This document shows, piece after piece, positions 45,279 through 57,732 of a DNA stretch of 64,000 nucleotides. The stretch is from Lunularia cruciata (Eukaryota > Streptophyta > Marchantiopsida > Lunulariales > Lunulariaceae). The notes below the pieces were generated by a model that saw only the letters and a program-made list of their open reading frames with translations, was not told where the DNA came from and did no database searches. Every line of letters begins with the position of its first letter. Positions within the stretch are counted from its first letter, which is position 1. The position numbers and the translations under genes are program-made. The stretch is from positions 25,250,608 to 25,314,607 of the forward strand of contig OX419762.1 of NCBI GenBank assembly GCA_948567375.1, written 5' to 3'.

Positions 45279-46129
45279 GTGATTGTCACAATGGAGGATT
45301 CCAAGATGGTGAAAGACATTGCTGATATAGCCATGAAGCAACAACAATTAGCTGAAATGTATAGGAAAGCAAATGATTTCCACAAGGACCTTAGAAGCTT
45401 CATGGCACCTATGTCCCAGTGCATGAGTACTCTCATGACTGATATGGAATTTGTAAATGTTGAGATCACTAGTGTCAAAGAGTCTTTGAACCTAGTCAAC
45501 CAAGAGATTCAAGACCTCAAGAAGAGTTCTATTTCTCTGTTAACATCAACCAAGGGGATGGTTGATGCTACCGAGAAAGTTGCTTCCTTGGGAGCACAAG
45601 CCAACGATATTGCTACACAAGGCGGAGGGCTCCAACAGATTGTGGACACACTAGAAGTGAAGATGAAGTCTTATGCTGAAGCTACTAAGGTGGCTCAAAT
45701 CTCTTGCTTGCAAGAGCATGAGGTTGAGAAGGAGAACCAATTGGTCAAGATGAAGAACTTGAGAATTTCAGGTTTGCCAGAGACTGAGAAGGAAGACACC
45801 AAGGCCATAGTGTGTGAGTTTATTGCTGATTCTTTGAGAGTCCATGATCCTCAGATTTTGCAAGCATATAGATTGGGACAACAAGGTGCACAACCAAGAA
45901 GCATTTGGTGAGGTTTGGCTCAGAAACTCAAAGGAATGCAGTGATGGATAACAAGGCTATACTGAAGGGGCGGCGTATTTGGTTGGACCGTGATCTCACA
46001 CCTCTCCAATGGCAAGCAAAGAAGGGAGAATTAGCAAAAGTGAAGGAGGCTCAACAAGCAGGTTTTGTTGCATTCTTGAGAGACAATAGAGCTGTGATCA
46101 CCCAAAGGAAATTGTCAACTACCGCATAG
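45279..46129 (+). pseudogene. LINE C ORF1, single-base frameshift
   Basis: Identical in plan to B ORF1. A four-T run in GCATTTTGGTG has lost one T at about 45905 (GCATTTGGTG), which shifts the frame inside the ILVRF block and stops at 45911. The rest of the domain is open from 45905 to the UAG at 46127-46129. The damage lies in a homopolymer, so a sequencing slip should be excluded. Confidence 0.88.
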
Positions 46130-49100
46130 CAATTCCAGACCCTTAGAGTGTTGTTTTGGAATGTTCATGGTCTCACACATACCAAGTACTCAAGCGCTAA
46201 ACCTGTGTGGGATGATGCTGATCTGATCAATCTTGTGGAGACATGGGAACATGAAGGAAACACCATTCAAAACATTGAAGGTTTCATTCTTGTTGGTTCA
46301 ACTTGGAACAATCGGAGGCAGCACAGAGGAAGGGGCTTTGGAGGTATTGCTACTTACGTCAGATTTGGTTTTGAAAAATCAGTCTCTTTGATAGGTCAAG
46401 ACTCAAGTGGACAATACCAATGGCTGAGGATTGGAGGAGTTGCTACACCTTGCTTCCTTGCTGTTTGTTACTTTGCCCCATTGACATCACCAATCTATTC
46501 AAGCGGATCTCTCAACACCATGCAGCCTTTCCACTCCTTGACAAAGGATGTGTTGGAATTTCAAAGTAAAGGTGCAATATTTATCCTTGGTGATTTCAAT
46601 GCTAGGATCCAAACCTCTCAGATTCCTGAGTTTAGTGACCTTGAGAATGACCCTTTCCATAGCTTGATAGATCATTCTAGTACTTGGTCCCGCTCTTCCA
46701 AAGATCTCATATCCAACTCCATGAGTGAGCACTTTTTGAGCTTTGGTACCAATTGTAGCTTGAAGATCTTGAATGGCCTTTCTCAATTTCCAGAAACTTG
46801 TAAGAGCACATGCTTTGCTTCTGGTGGATCCAGCACTGTAGATTATATGCTCACCTCACCCAGTGATATACACATTGTCTCAGATTTTGTTGTTTTAGAT
46901 CCTCAACCTGAATCTGACCATGCACCTTTATCTTGTGTCATCCTTCTTTCTTGCCTCAATAGAACCACATTACCTATTGACCATGCCTTTAGAGGGAAAC
47001 TCCGTCTTGATTTTCACAAGCGAGATTTGTATCGACAAGCTATCCATGAGAAATTGAGCTCTATGGAGTGGAGTTCTGATTTTCAACAACGTAGTGATCA
47101 GTTGGTTGAACTTCTTCAATCTACATCAACAACTCTATTTCCACGAGGTTCTCACAGGAAGAGACTTGGTCTCCCTTGCAATAGGTGGTTTGATGCTGAC
47201 TGTAAAATGGCAAGGATCAAAGCTATGGATAGGTCTCTTGATCAGATTGCACAAAATCAAGCTTTTGTCTCTTATAGAAAGTTGGTGAAGTGCAAGAAGC
47301 GAGCGTTCTTGAGACTCAAGGGGGTTGAGTTGAGCGTTGAATTGAGGAGCAATCCCAAGGCTTTTTGGCAGAAGGTAACCATCAGATCTCCATCTCCATC
47401 GCTGGACGTGAATGAGCTTTGTGAATATGTGAAGGATCTGTACTTTTACCCTGATGCTCCAAGCATGGCACCTTGCCTTGGATCTGCTCTCACCATCTCT
47501 GGAGCTGATGTCCAGTACCAATTGAAGAAGTTGGCCAATGGTAAGGCCGAAGACCTTGATAGACTATGTGTTGAACTACTTAAGTGGGGTGGTAGCCATC
47601 TGATTTCAGTACTCACCTCTCTCTTGAATGAGGCCATTAGGTGTGGCTTTCCTGATAGATGGTGCTTCAAGAAGGTAGTTCCTATTCACAAGTCTGGTCA
47701 GAGAGATATTGTCACCAATTACCGTACCATTCTAGTGGGTAGTATCTTTGCCAAGTTGTACGGTCGAATTTTGGAGTCTAGGTTGAGTACTTGGGCTGAA
47801 AAGCACAAAATTTGAGCTAAGTGCCAAGCGGGTTTCAGATCAGGCTTTAGTACTTTGGATCATCTATTGGTACTCCATGTTTTGTGGTGGAAATCCAAAG
47901 GTGTTGGGAGAGCTCTCTATGTTGCATTTATTGATTTCAGGAAGGCCTTTGATAAGGTGCTTAGGAAATCTCTAAGTGAGAGACTCACTCAAGTTGGTGT
48001 TTCAGCTGATCTGATTGGTGCTATCTCTAGACTCTATGAGAAGGTGGTTGTGAAACTTTCATCTTTGAGCTCTCAAGATATCCTTAGCACAATGGGTGTG
48101 ATCCAAGGTTGCTCTCTATCTCCAACATTGTTTGGAATCTTCATCGATGATCTAGAGAAGGTGCTTATGGAAGCTGGAGCTACAGGTGTACAGGTTGGCT
48201 CTTTGATGATACATGCAATACTATATGCGGATGATGTAGTGCTCCTCTCTACCAATCCACAAAGTTTACAGAAGTTGTTGGATTCTCTTCTCTTGTTTTG
48301 CAATCAAACAAAGATGGAGGTGAACCTTGACAAGTCCAAGGTGATTGTGGTGGGTTCTAAAGGTGTCACACCTTTCTTTTTTGATGGACAGCAATTGGAG
48401 CAGGTTTCTTCTTACAAGTACTTGGGTCTTGAGTTTTCTCATGACTATAGTTGGTCTACTTGTGTGAAGATGAGAATCAATGCAGGCTTTAGAGCTTTGT
48501 ATTCACTCATGAACCGCTCTAGACTTGCTCACCTTACCACATGGGAGTTGAAGAAGGTGTTGTTCAGATCTCTTGTGCAGCCGGTGGTTCTCTATGGTGC
48601 TCAGATTTGGGGTCCAGGTACTAAGAAGACATGGTGGCAAAAGGTGGAGAAAGTTCAGAAATTGTTTTTGTGTGAAGAACTTGGAGTGAGGACTCAAACT
48701 CCTTATGTATTGTTGCTTGCTGAAACAGGGTTTTTACCGCTTGAGGCTGAAGCTTTGTTCTTGGCGCTCACATATGCCACTAAGGTGAGGTCCATGGAGC
48801 ATGAGAGACTTCCCTACCAAGCTTTCTGGGCCACTCTATCTATTGGTTGGTATACAGATCTGATTGCATGGGCCACAAGGTGGAATGTTTTTGAGCGACA
48901 TTGGGGATTGGAGCCTATTGCACTTCGAGAGGTGATCAAGGAGCAGTTCTTACTTTGCTTATGGCAGCAACCCGGTACCAAGATGGTGTTCTATCAGCAG
49001 TTTGTAAATCCTATGTTGGTGTATTGTGAGCAAGATTATCTCTTGGCTAGGATTTCTACTTCATTGAGACATGTTATCGCTCAATATAGAACTAGTTCTC

Positions 49101-49363
49101 ATAGACTAGAAGTAGAACAAGGACGTTGGCAGCAGATAGAGCACTCCATTCGACTTTGCAAATTGTGTATTATGAGCAAAGTTGAGGATGAGCATCATGT
49201 GTTTTTTGATTGCCCTTGTTACATGCAGGTTAGAGTTAGACATCAGATTACTTGTAGTGACTTCTCAACTCTCTTACAGGTTGAAGCTTTAGCATTAGGG
49301 AAGTACATGACAGAAGTTACTTTACATCGGATCAATTTGTTACAGATTGGTCCGATGCCTTAG
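46130..49363 (+). pseudogene. LINE C ORF2 (endonuclease-RT), one nonsense codon
   Basis: Open from the UAG through WNVHG, LVETWE, GDFNAR and SDHAPLS to TGA at 47813-47815, the same CGA-to-TGA position as copy A. It is then open again through AGFR, DFRKAFDKV, YADDVVLL and the CKLC...H zinc motif to 49363. No ATG precedes the endonuclease. It retains the SWSTC Trp that B has lost. Confidence 0.92.
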
Positions 49364-49467
49364 GCCCTTGCCTAGGCTCACATTTCATGTGTTTTGTATT
49401 GTGTTTCCAGCCTTTTGACTCTTTGGGTCTTTCGGGCTTTATATTTCATTGTTTCATTGTTTCATAT

Positions 49468-50468
49468 GTAGTGTGTTGGCAAATTTTGTGAAGGTTGAGG
49501 TCGGACAAAGTTATTACAACCAAGGAATCAAAACGCTCAACCAACTACATGACTTTCCTCCAAGTGTTTGGCTCACACATGGTCAATTTTAATTTGGTGC
49601 ATGACTTCAAGCCCCTCATAAATTGATCCAGAGCTTCACCTTTTAGTATATTTGGAATTTGCATTATGATGTTATGGAAGTGAAGGATATAGCTTTTCAA
49701 AGAACCAATCTCCTTTAATTTTGCCAATCTCATGCAACTTGTGCAACATTATAGCTTGGAATCTCCCAATTATTACACTCTTGAATTTTTCCCATGTCAA
49801 GATTGGTAGAATGAACTATCATTTAACTTGCTCCACTCAAAATTGCCACCATAGTTTTGCCACTCTCTCCAATTGTGTTTCCAGCCTTTTGACTCTTTGG
49901 GTCTTTCGGGCTTTATATTTCATTGTTTCATTGTTTCAATTAGCTTGGAGCCAAGAGAATCTATCCTTGTTCATCTTGAAAATTTGTAGCTTCATAAAAA
50001 ATTCATAATCAAACATAAGATTCTCCATTACACTTGGAAGATTCTTGTCTTAAAATATCTTGGGCTTTGGAAATTGGATTTGCTCTTCTCTTTCTCAAAA
50101 TGGTGCTCTCTCTACATGCTCTTATTGTTGATGATCTCTTTCTTTCAAAAATCAAATAAGGTGTTTGATTTGTTGTTGCATATCAATGATAAATTTGGGC
50201 ATTATTTCTATATCTACTACTCCATCAAACTAATTACAATAATCTAAGTTAACATGTAGATGCAACAAGTCTAATTTTCTTTTTTAGTTAGTTACAATTA
50301 AAAGTATCAAGGGTCCATCGGACAAGATGATGCATTCAAAAAATTCTACCCAAATCATGAGATGATGAACTATACGAAATGATGTTTGTGTATTACATGG
50401 ACACAAAAATCCCAATGGTTTGGAGGAAATGGATTTGGTAGACCATAAATTCCATCCATCTTGTTCCT
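49468..50468 (-). pseudogene. G#3 gag and leader
   Basis: Minus-strand MRLAKLKEIGSLKSYILHFHN, then IPNILKGEALDQFMRGLKS and CTKLKLTMCEPNTW (49733-49545) correspond to Gag at 12300-12500 in G#1. Upstream, 49943-50468 is leader and gag N-terminus with no long frame. The LINE stub lies inside. Confidence 0.75.
49875..49936 (+). mobile_element. 62-bp LINE stub (3' end only)
   Basis: Exactly the last 62 bases of the LINE (TGTGTTTCCAGCC...GGGCTTTATA plus the octamer tail), flanked by CAATT at 49870-49874 and 49937-49941. This is an extremely 5'-truncated target-primed insertion, matching the B/C version of the 3' UTR (TTTCCAGCC rather than TTTCTAGCC). Confidence 0.9.
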
Positions 50469-50481
50469 ACTCTAATACCAA
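50469..50481 (-). other. G#3 primer binding site
   Basis: Minus-strand TTGGTATTAGAGT follows the LTR end TCTTTTATA; it is initiator-Met type with changes. Confidence 0.75.
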
Positions 50482-50998
50482 TATAAAAGACTGAGGAGAG
50501 AAATATGAGAATGGAAGATCAGAGCAAAAGATCACATTGGGACTCTTTAATGAGAGAAAATCTAACTGCCTAGCATGAGCTTGGGCTTTGGTATTTATAA
50601 AGAACATACAAGGCTCTTGAGAATTTTCTCAAGGAGCTTCTTAAAAGCAACCTTCTTAAAGTGCAAGCTAAGTTAACCAAGAAGCTTCTTGAGAAGTTTC
50701 CATCTAAAAGCCATTTACAAGGTGTGCAAGCTAAGCACATAGCTTAGCTCGCACAACTTTGCACCGCCAGTTGTGCAATTTTCAAGAAGTTTATATTTAG
50801 AAGCCACCTTTTTGGCATACAAGCTAAGCTAGCCAAGAAGATTCCTCCTAGAAGTTACCACTTGGTATATATATTATCCAACACTTGGAAAGTACCAATA
50901 AGCTTCCTAAATGCTTTTAGAATATTTTTATAATTCTTGGCTAATTTGGCATATTTGTTAACCTCAACTAACTTATCTCTAAACTCCATATTTTTAGA
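50482..50998 (-). repeat. G#3 5' LTR
   Basis: Plus-strand TATAAAAGACTGAGGAGAG to CTCCATATTTTTAGA. It has GAAGCTTC-type segments and the TTTATAAAGAA box like the 3' copy at 40484. Its two termini are mutated from TG/CA. Confidence 0.8.
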
Positions 50999-53362
50999 TT
51001 TGGCTTGAATATCACAAGATATAATTTGATTGGATCTGATGAGAAACTTAATTACAACACCAAGATAAGAATTACATACTATATTGTTTGGTACCTTTGA
51101 GTAAGATACCTAGAAATATTCAATCCTAAGATATGAAGGTTGTTAGTATAGCAATGGTAGAGCAAGCTTTGGAGGAAGATACTCTTAGTTTTGCAATGTA
51201 GATCAAGCTAATTATGCATGGAGAATCTAATGAGATTCAAAAGCCTCAGCAAGTAATGATTGATTAGATATTTTAGGAGTTTGTAGATATGATTCTTTAT
51301 GATCTTCCAAAGAGGTTTCCTTTTAATCATGGTATGCACTCAAGATCAAGCTTTTGCTAAGTAACACACTAGTGAGTAGACCAATCTATTTGCTCTTGCT
51401 AAAGGAATTAGAAGAGCTTTGACCAACACTAACTAAGTTGTTGGAGAAGGATTTCATACTATATAGTATATCCTGTTAGGCAACACTAGTACTATTTGTG
51501 CCAAAGAAGGATGGAAGGCTTTACTTCTATATTGATTAAGGTGGTCTTAATAAAAAAACCATGAAGAATTTGTATCCTTTCCCTCAAATTGATAACTTAT
51601 GGGATTAATTAAGTGGAGCATAATACTTCTCCAAGCTAGATCTTTGAAGTGGCTATTGGAAAATTCCCATTGAGAGGAAGGATGTGCAAAAAATTTCCTT
51701 TTGCACAAGATATAGGTATTTTGAGTGGAGACTTTTACCCTTTGGCCTCACTCATGCTCCTTTAGTTTTCAAGGATCAAATGCATTGGATGTTAGATAGG
51801 CTATTGGATTGCTATGTGGTGGTATTCTTAGATGATATTTTAATCTATAATAAGATGGAGGAAAAACACAAGAATCATATACAAGAAGTCTTAAGATCAT
51901 TATGCCAATGAAAGTTTCACTACAAGAAGCCAAAGTGTACCTTTTGGCAAAAGCAAATTATCTTCTTGGGTCACAAGGTCTCATTAGATGGTATCAAGAT
52001 TGAAGAGGAGAAATCAAGGCAATTATCAGTTAGACTACTCTTAAAGATGCTATAGAAGTCCAAGCACTTAATGGATTGGTGAGCTTCTATTGACAATTTA
52101 TTCACTATTATGCTCATATAATGATATCATTGATTGATCTCTTAGAAAAGACAAAGCTTTGCATGGATCACAAAGAATAAAACAAAAATTCAAGAAATTG
52201 AACCACATAGTGTCCTCACAACCTATCCTCAACCATATAATCCTCAACTACCTTGTGTGGTTAATTTTGATGCTTCTAACTTTACCATTGAGCAATGTTG
52301 CAACATGAATTTCTAGATGACTTATATCCCATTGCCTTTGTGTCTATCAACCAAAAAAAGTAGAAAGGAATCATTATGCCCAATATCAAGAACAACTAGC
52401 AATGATATATATCACAAATCTATAGAGACATTATCTCTTGGGGTAACAAATGATCATGCAAACCAATCACAACAAACCAATCACAAATCTTTATTGTAGA
52501 CATTACATTTAGAGCCACATGAAGAATCAACATCATTGGTGAGAAGAATAACTATGATTGTTGATATCAAGCTTGAATAAAAATTTGGTAGGTTCCATGT
52601 CATTCTTGATGCCCTATTAATGTCTTGATTTGAACACTCTTCCTAAATCTTCTATGATAGCAACAATCACCATGGTATCAATTGACTCAAAGGTACACAG
52701 GGTTCAAGACTACCTTACAACAAGTCACCTTCTTTCAACTAGTGCAAAGTTGTCTTGCAATGCATGAAAAGGAGTACAATAATTTTTCCTTCAAGGAGAG
52801 CCTTCTATTTTGTGAGAATAAGATCTATGTTCTAACTATGGGTGACCTTTGACTTATGTGGCTTCAAGAAGCACATGGCTTACCAATTTCTGGTCATTTG
52901 GGTGTGGAAAAACCTTGAATACCCTCTAACATTAGTGGTGGTAGCTAAACATGGCACAAGAAGTTCAAGAGTTTGATTGATCTTGCGAGAGTTGCCAATG
53001 CAACAAGATCAGCAACCAAAAATGGAGTGGACTACTTCAATCAATTCCCATTCCAATTGCACAATGGAAGCATGTAAGTCTTGACCTCATCATATCCTTG
53101 CCCAAAACAAATCAATGCCATACAACTATTGTGGTGTTTATTGATAAACTTAGCAAGTAGATTCACTTGGCACCCATTGTGGATATTTTGAATGCTCCAA
53201 TGCTAGCCAAGGTCTACTTTGACACTATTTTTGAGCACTATAGAATGCCAAGGGTCCTCATCTCTAATTTTGATCCTCAATTCAATGGTCAATTTTGGCA
53301 AGCATTCTTCAAGCTACTTAGCACCAAGTTTGCTTTCTTTATGGACTATCATCCTCAACCTA
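50999..53362 (+). pseudogene. G2 pol: RT, RNase H relic, integrase
   Basis: Resumes G2 after G#3: LEYHKI-like protease end, pol entry QEFVDMILYDLPKRF (about 51270), then KNLYPFPQIDNL. FCTRYRYFEWRLLPFGLTHAPL follows, with VFLDDILIYNK at 51822 and CTFWQKQIIFLGHKVS. An RNase H relic follows near 52200-52320. Integrase pieces include VVFIDKLSK-like sequence near 53130 and PRVLISNFDPQFNGQFWQ (53255), covering the second catalytic Asp region. Sequence stops abruptly at 53362 where LTR sequence begins, before the Glu region and any chromodomain, so the 3' end of pol is deleted. Confidence 0.8.
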
Positions 53363-53527
53363 TAAGAACATTCCTTGGAAGCTCTTTTGGAATCTTGTAC
53401 CAAGGTTATCTCTAAATACCCAAGCCATGCTCAAGCTAGAAATTTTGGAGTTCTCTCACTTGAGAGTCCCAATGTGATCTTCTACTCTAGCTTTCCATTC
53501 TCCTATTTCTCTTCTTGGTCTTTTACA
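53363..53527 (+). repeat. G-family LTR 3' fragment
   Basis: Matches the last ~165 bp of G2 LTR (TTGGAAGCTCTTT, TCTAAATACCCAAGCC, GGTCTTTTACA). The LTR 5' part is missing. It is joined directly to G2 integrase on the left and to leader sequence lacking a primer site on the right. Confidence 0.82.
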
Positions 53528-55229
53528 TCAATTCACACTTTGGCCAAGAGTTTGTAAACACAATCATCTTATCCAATGAACCATAAATACTCCAATTGTA
53601 ATTTATGAAGAGTGATAGACATGATAAATCTATTTATTAACCTAGATAATTACAAGTAAGTAGTTGATAAAATAGTATTCATGGCGATAGTGCCCAAAGT
53701 TATTATTTTTATGCAACAATAAATCAAGCATCTTAATCAATTGTTGGAAGAGAGAGATCATGATGGGCAATAACAAAAGCAATTAGAAATAGAAAACTTT
53801 TGAGATGGAGAAGATTGTGTTTAATTCTCAAAAAAATAGGTCTTTGAAGGCAAGAATCTGTTGGGTATACTAGAGAATTTTGTGTTTGATTTTGAATGTT
53901 ATTTTGGATCACAAATCTCCTAAAATAAGTGGAAAAAAAATCCTTTTAGCTTCAAGTCAACTATATGGAGTGATGAAACCATGGTGACAATTCTAAGGGG
54001 AGCAAACTCAATGGCAATTTGTTACTCCATGTTGACATAACAAAACTTCAAGGATGTAGTCATTGGGTGATTCCAAGCCATGAATATTGCATGTGATGCA
54101 CAAGATCAATTGGTGGAATTGTGACAAATTGGTTTAATGAGAAGTTACATTTTTTAATTCTAAAAAAATACAATATTCCAAACATACAAGAAATTGAAGC
54201 TTTCAATTAGTTTGTGAAATCACTCACCAAATTGGAAATAACCATGCACAAACCCTAGCATGCAAAAAAAGCCATGGAGATGGTTGAGCACTTTGAATCC
54301 TTGGTTACACAAATGGATCTCAACCTAGATCTCCATAAAACTTGCAAACACACCAAGCACTTGTAGATGAATTGACACCATGAAGACCACTTAGCATGAT
54401 ACATTGCAAGCAGTTGCAAAAAATTAATGGTTACTTTTATTGTTGCCAAATTAGACATCCCATTATTGAATGTCCATTCTAGAATAAACAACACCAACAA
54501 GTTGCCCAATATAGTTTATGGAGTGTGATGATCAAAGAAACAAAGAGTCGTAGTATGAGATATCAAATCACTTGTTGAGAACTGATTTTATTCCAAAGAG
54601 ATTGAAGGCTTGACCAATGCAAGTTTGATTTATTTGCAAGGTATGGTATCTAATTGTGATTATACAATTTTGGTTGATTGTGGAAGTTTTCAAATTTGCA
54701 TGTCTATGCAATCAATAAAGGAATTAGATATTCATCTAGAGCTAGTATTAGATAGCAATTTCATGATAGCAGATTGTGGAAAACTCTATGTTCATGCAAT
54801 TAATAAAGGAATGAAATATTCATCTAAAGCTAGTATTAAATAGCAAATTGATGATTGTAAATGGTAGAAAGTTTTCTACATTCTGAACTTCATAAGTTGT
54901 TGCATTCAAGATTGGGAAGGAGTCTTCTTAGTACATGAGATGCATTATTATCTGCTTACACTATAATATCATTCTAGGTCTTCCTTGACTTGACAATTAT
55001 GAGGTTAAATTTGATTGAGCCCCATAACAAATTCAAGTACAACACCAAGGTAAAAATTACCAATTAGGTTATCTAGTATCTTTCATTGGGACCTCTAAGA
55101 ATATAATCAATCCAAAGATGGGAAGTTTGTCAATATAGTAATTGTATAATAAGCTTTGGAGGAAGATATTTTATTTTTGTGGTGTAGATCAAACAAAACC
55201 TATTGTGAAAGGGGCTCTAATGAGGATCA
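53528..55229 (+). pseudogene. G#5 leader, gag, zinc knuckle, protease and pol start
   Basis: 53528-53660 matches the leader after G2 (TTCACACTTTGGCCAAGAG against TTCACACTTTAGGAAGAG). Gag relics run 53900-54330. A knuckle FYCCQIRHPIIECPF is at about 54433. The protease region at 54610-54850 has ILVDCGSFQICMSMQSIKELDI, where DCG replaces the catalytic D[TS]G. It continues with ALEEDILFLWCRSN near 55150. Part of 54690-54840 is locally duplicated (GCAAT(C/T)AATAAAGGAAT twice). The element is cut by the H chromovirus at 55230. Confidence 0.7.
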
Positions 55230-55810
55230 CTAAATACTCCAAGGAAAGAGAAGAGAGAAAACATATATTTCACACTCAATCATTTGATGCTCTAAAGGAG
55301 CACCTTCTCTTTATTATATAGACAAAGAAGATCTCCAAGGAAACTCCACCATAGGATTAGGCACACGAATAGGTGACATGTCAACAAGCTCCACCCTTGG
55401 ATTACTTGCTTAGATGGGTGACATGTCGGTCCTAGTCCTATCTGGTTGGTCAAACAAGCTTTGACTGGAGGGATTCTTTTAGGGAATCTTCCTATAGGAA
55501 TCTCAAAATCACATGGGTGAGGTACCATTGGAAAGCTCTCAACAAGAAAAATCAGGGGGAAAGGAAGTCCAACCTTCCCTCTATTGGGGAGGATATATGC
55601 ACATTTTCAAGGCCTAATTCATCCATTTAGGCCTCTCAAATTGCATTCAAAGATTTAGATATATTTCAGCTCCTACAGTTTCTATTAGTAGAAGTACTCT
55701 TTTGGTGATACTTCTATCTGATCTATTTTGACTATCATGTATAAAATCATTCCAGATGTAACCAAACCAAATTTTACATATAGATCATATGGCTAGCTCT
55801 TGGTATTACA
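55230..55810 (-). repeat. family H 3' LTR (copy L4)
   Basis: Minus-strand TGTAATACCAAGAGCTAGCC to CTTGGAGTATTTAG, about 581 bp, homologous to the three solo LTRs. The CTATATAATAAAGAG TATA-like box lies near 55310-55325. The outer end is mutated from ATTACA. Confidence 0.85.
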
Positions 55811-55826
55811 GACCTCCCTCCTTTTA
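55811..55826 (-). other. family H polypurine tract
   Basis: Minus-strand AAAAGGAGGGAGGTC immediately precedes the LTR TG, overlapping the end of the chromodomain ORF area. Confidence 0.8.
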
Positions 55827-56277
55827 AGACGCAACATCCCTGTTGTGCAGTTGTTGCTTAAATGCTTGCACCAACACCCGTGCATGTGTCAAATTTGCAG
55901 TAGGCTCCCAAGTTGCTTCATAGAGAGGGTAGCCTTTCCATTGTACTAGATAGTCTACCCGTGAATAGCGAGTACCACACATGCAATTTTGGAGAATAAT
56001 CTCCACTTCATATTCCATCAATGAGTGTCAGACAAGGTCGAATGTCTTGTGTGGAATGACACTAGCCTGATTGGGGAACATATCTGCATAGTAGGGAAAC
56101 ATGGAACACTGGATGGATCTTCATGTGTAGTGGTAGTTAGAGGTAATATGCCACAATGCCAACTCAATGAAGAATCAAGAAAGGCCCAATAAAACAAGGT
56201 CTGAGCTTACAAGGTCCAACTAATGTGAGGTTGGTTGTCAATAGCCACACCTTATCCCCAACATTGAACTCCATGTG
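55824..56277 (-). pseudogene. family H integrase C-terminus with chromodomain
   Basis: Minus strand: HMEFNVGDKVWLLTTNLTL, then GPCKLRPCFIGPFLIL (the GPF motif, about 56225-56160). Then MMEYEVEIILQNCMC, RVDYLVQWKGYPLYEATWEP and LVQAFKQQLHN (56021-55824). The chromodomain aromatic cage region and WKGY...TWEP core are well kept, so target selection through histone H3 methyl-lysine is expected for the parent family. The link between the GPF block and the chromodomain is frame-damaged. LINE D is inserted at the HMEF boundary. Confidence 0.85.
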
Positions 56278-57732
56278 CCCACTTTCGGGAGTAGATTTCC
56301 CGAAAGTTTGAAGTGTCATATCTCAACCGATACATGTCTAAACCTTGTGATTTTGATCTTGTTAGAAGCGCCTTGCCAAGATCTTTCCATGGCCATCAAA
56401 ATGGTTACATTCTGAGCTTTGCGCAGAGAGTTATGAGTGATTGAATATTCTGACAGAGGATCCACATTTGAGAGTTCATTTCTTCATCATCAAACGTCCA
56501 AATGGAGTGATTTTTGAGGCATTGGATGCGCCTTGACCTGCTCTTTCGATTGATATCAAGCGCGTTTGAAGACCAGTTTTGTGCAAAAAGTTACAAGGGT
56601 TCGAATTCTGTTCTCTTTGGCAGATTTTAGGGTTTGAGCTGCAATTTCAAATGATTGTACCTCTGCGAATACACGAGCAAATGGAGTGATTTGAATCTCA
56701 TTCGGACCCTTATGCTGAGAGCTTTCTTTCAAGGTAAAGCTTGTCCAGTTTGGAGGAGTAAACAGAGAGTTCTGGATTTTTCAATTCTGAGGAAGCTCTC
56801 GGTAATCTATGTGAATGTGCGAGAATTGGGAGAGGATTGCTCTACAGTCAAAAGTGCAAATCCAGTGAAAATTGCGGCATCAGAATTTGTGAGTTACAAG
56901 CTCTGTTTCAAGTCCAAATTCGTAGCACATGGAGGTCTGAGCAAGCAGTGGTGGCAATTCCCATTCTGTCACATTTCATGCATCTTGGTGTTTAGAGTTC
57001 CAACTTTGCAGGGCCAGTTCTACTCACTCACAAACCCAATCCAGGTGATTCTTGTGTCATAAGAACCACATTGTCATAGGTTTTCTATTGACTTCATATT
57101 TGAAGAATTTGGATATCCAACGCTGATGATATGACCATTTGCTTCATTGCAATACTTCCAAGTACTTGGTGTTAAATTCTACACATGTGAAGTAGGATTG
57201 CTCTGTACTTATAGGTCCAAATCAAGTGGTTTTTGTGGCAATAGAACAAGCACTATGCAAGGTTTCTTTTGAGCTTTGATTTGTTGCAATTGGAGATCAG
57301 ACAAGGAAGTTGTGACAATTTGAGATCTGTGACTCTTTGTACATCACAACATTGTGAAGTGCAAATTCAGACCATTGTATCTTTGTACTCAATGATCCAA
57401 ATGAAGTGATCTTTGTGTCATTAGAATCAGCTCAGTCAAGCCTTTACATTGAAAAATTATTGACAGAGTTTAGAGGATAGATTTGGAGCTCTGGGTACCC
57501 TAATTTTCGCAGCCTTTGGTAGCTTTGTGCACCACTGATTTGGAATGTAATAGCTTTACATTCACATGTCCATTTGAGGTGATTATTATCTCATTAGAAC
57601 CAACTTCTCCAGTTCCTTCTTTCAATACCTAGCTAGTAGTACTTAGTGATGTAAAATCATAGCTAAGCTACCTTGAAAATCTTGAAGTTTTGGTGTTGGA
57701 AGTAAAACTTCTAGATTTATTGTGAGTGATTA

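Larger units (their letters stand above)
43855..49461 (+). mobile_element. LINE copy C
   Basis: Flanked by TCATAT at 43849-43854 and 49462-49467. The 5' end lacks the first ~75 bp seen in B, so it is slightly truncated. Otherwise it is near-identical to B, including UTR monomers (from about 43885), ORF1, UAG CAA UUC and ORF2. The ORF2-stop hairpin at 49325-49357 has one wobble change, and the tail is TTTCATTG. It lies in the gag of G#3, opposite orientation. Confidence 0.93.
40484..50998 (-). mobile_element. G-family chromovirus G#3, both LTRs present, inserted in G2
   Basis: Minus-strand order: 5' LTR 50998-50482, primer site, gag, protease, RT, RNase H, truncated integrase/chromodomain, 3' LTR 40968-40484. 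It is interrupted by LINE C, a LINE stub and a solo G LTR. Joining the flanks restores the G2 codons for GLPWLEYH. The target duplication is imperfect. All coding parts are decayed. Confidence 0.8.
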
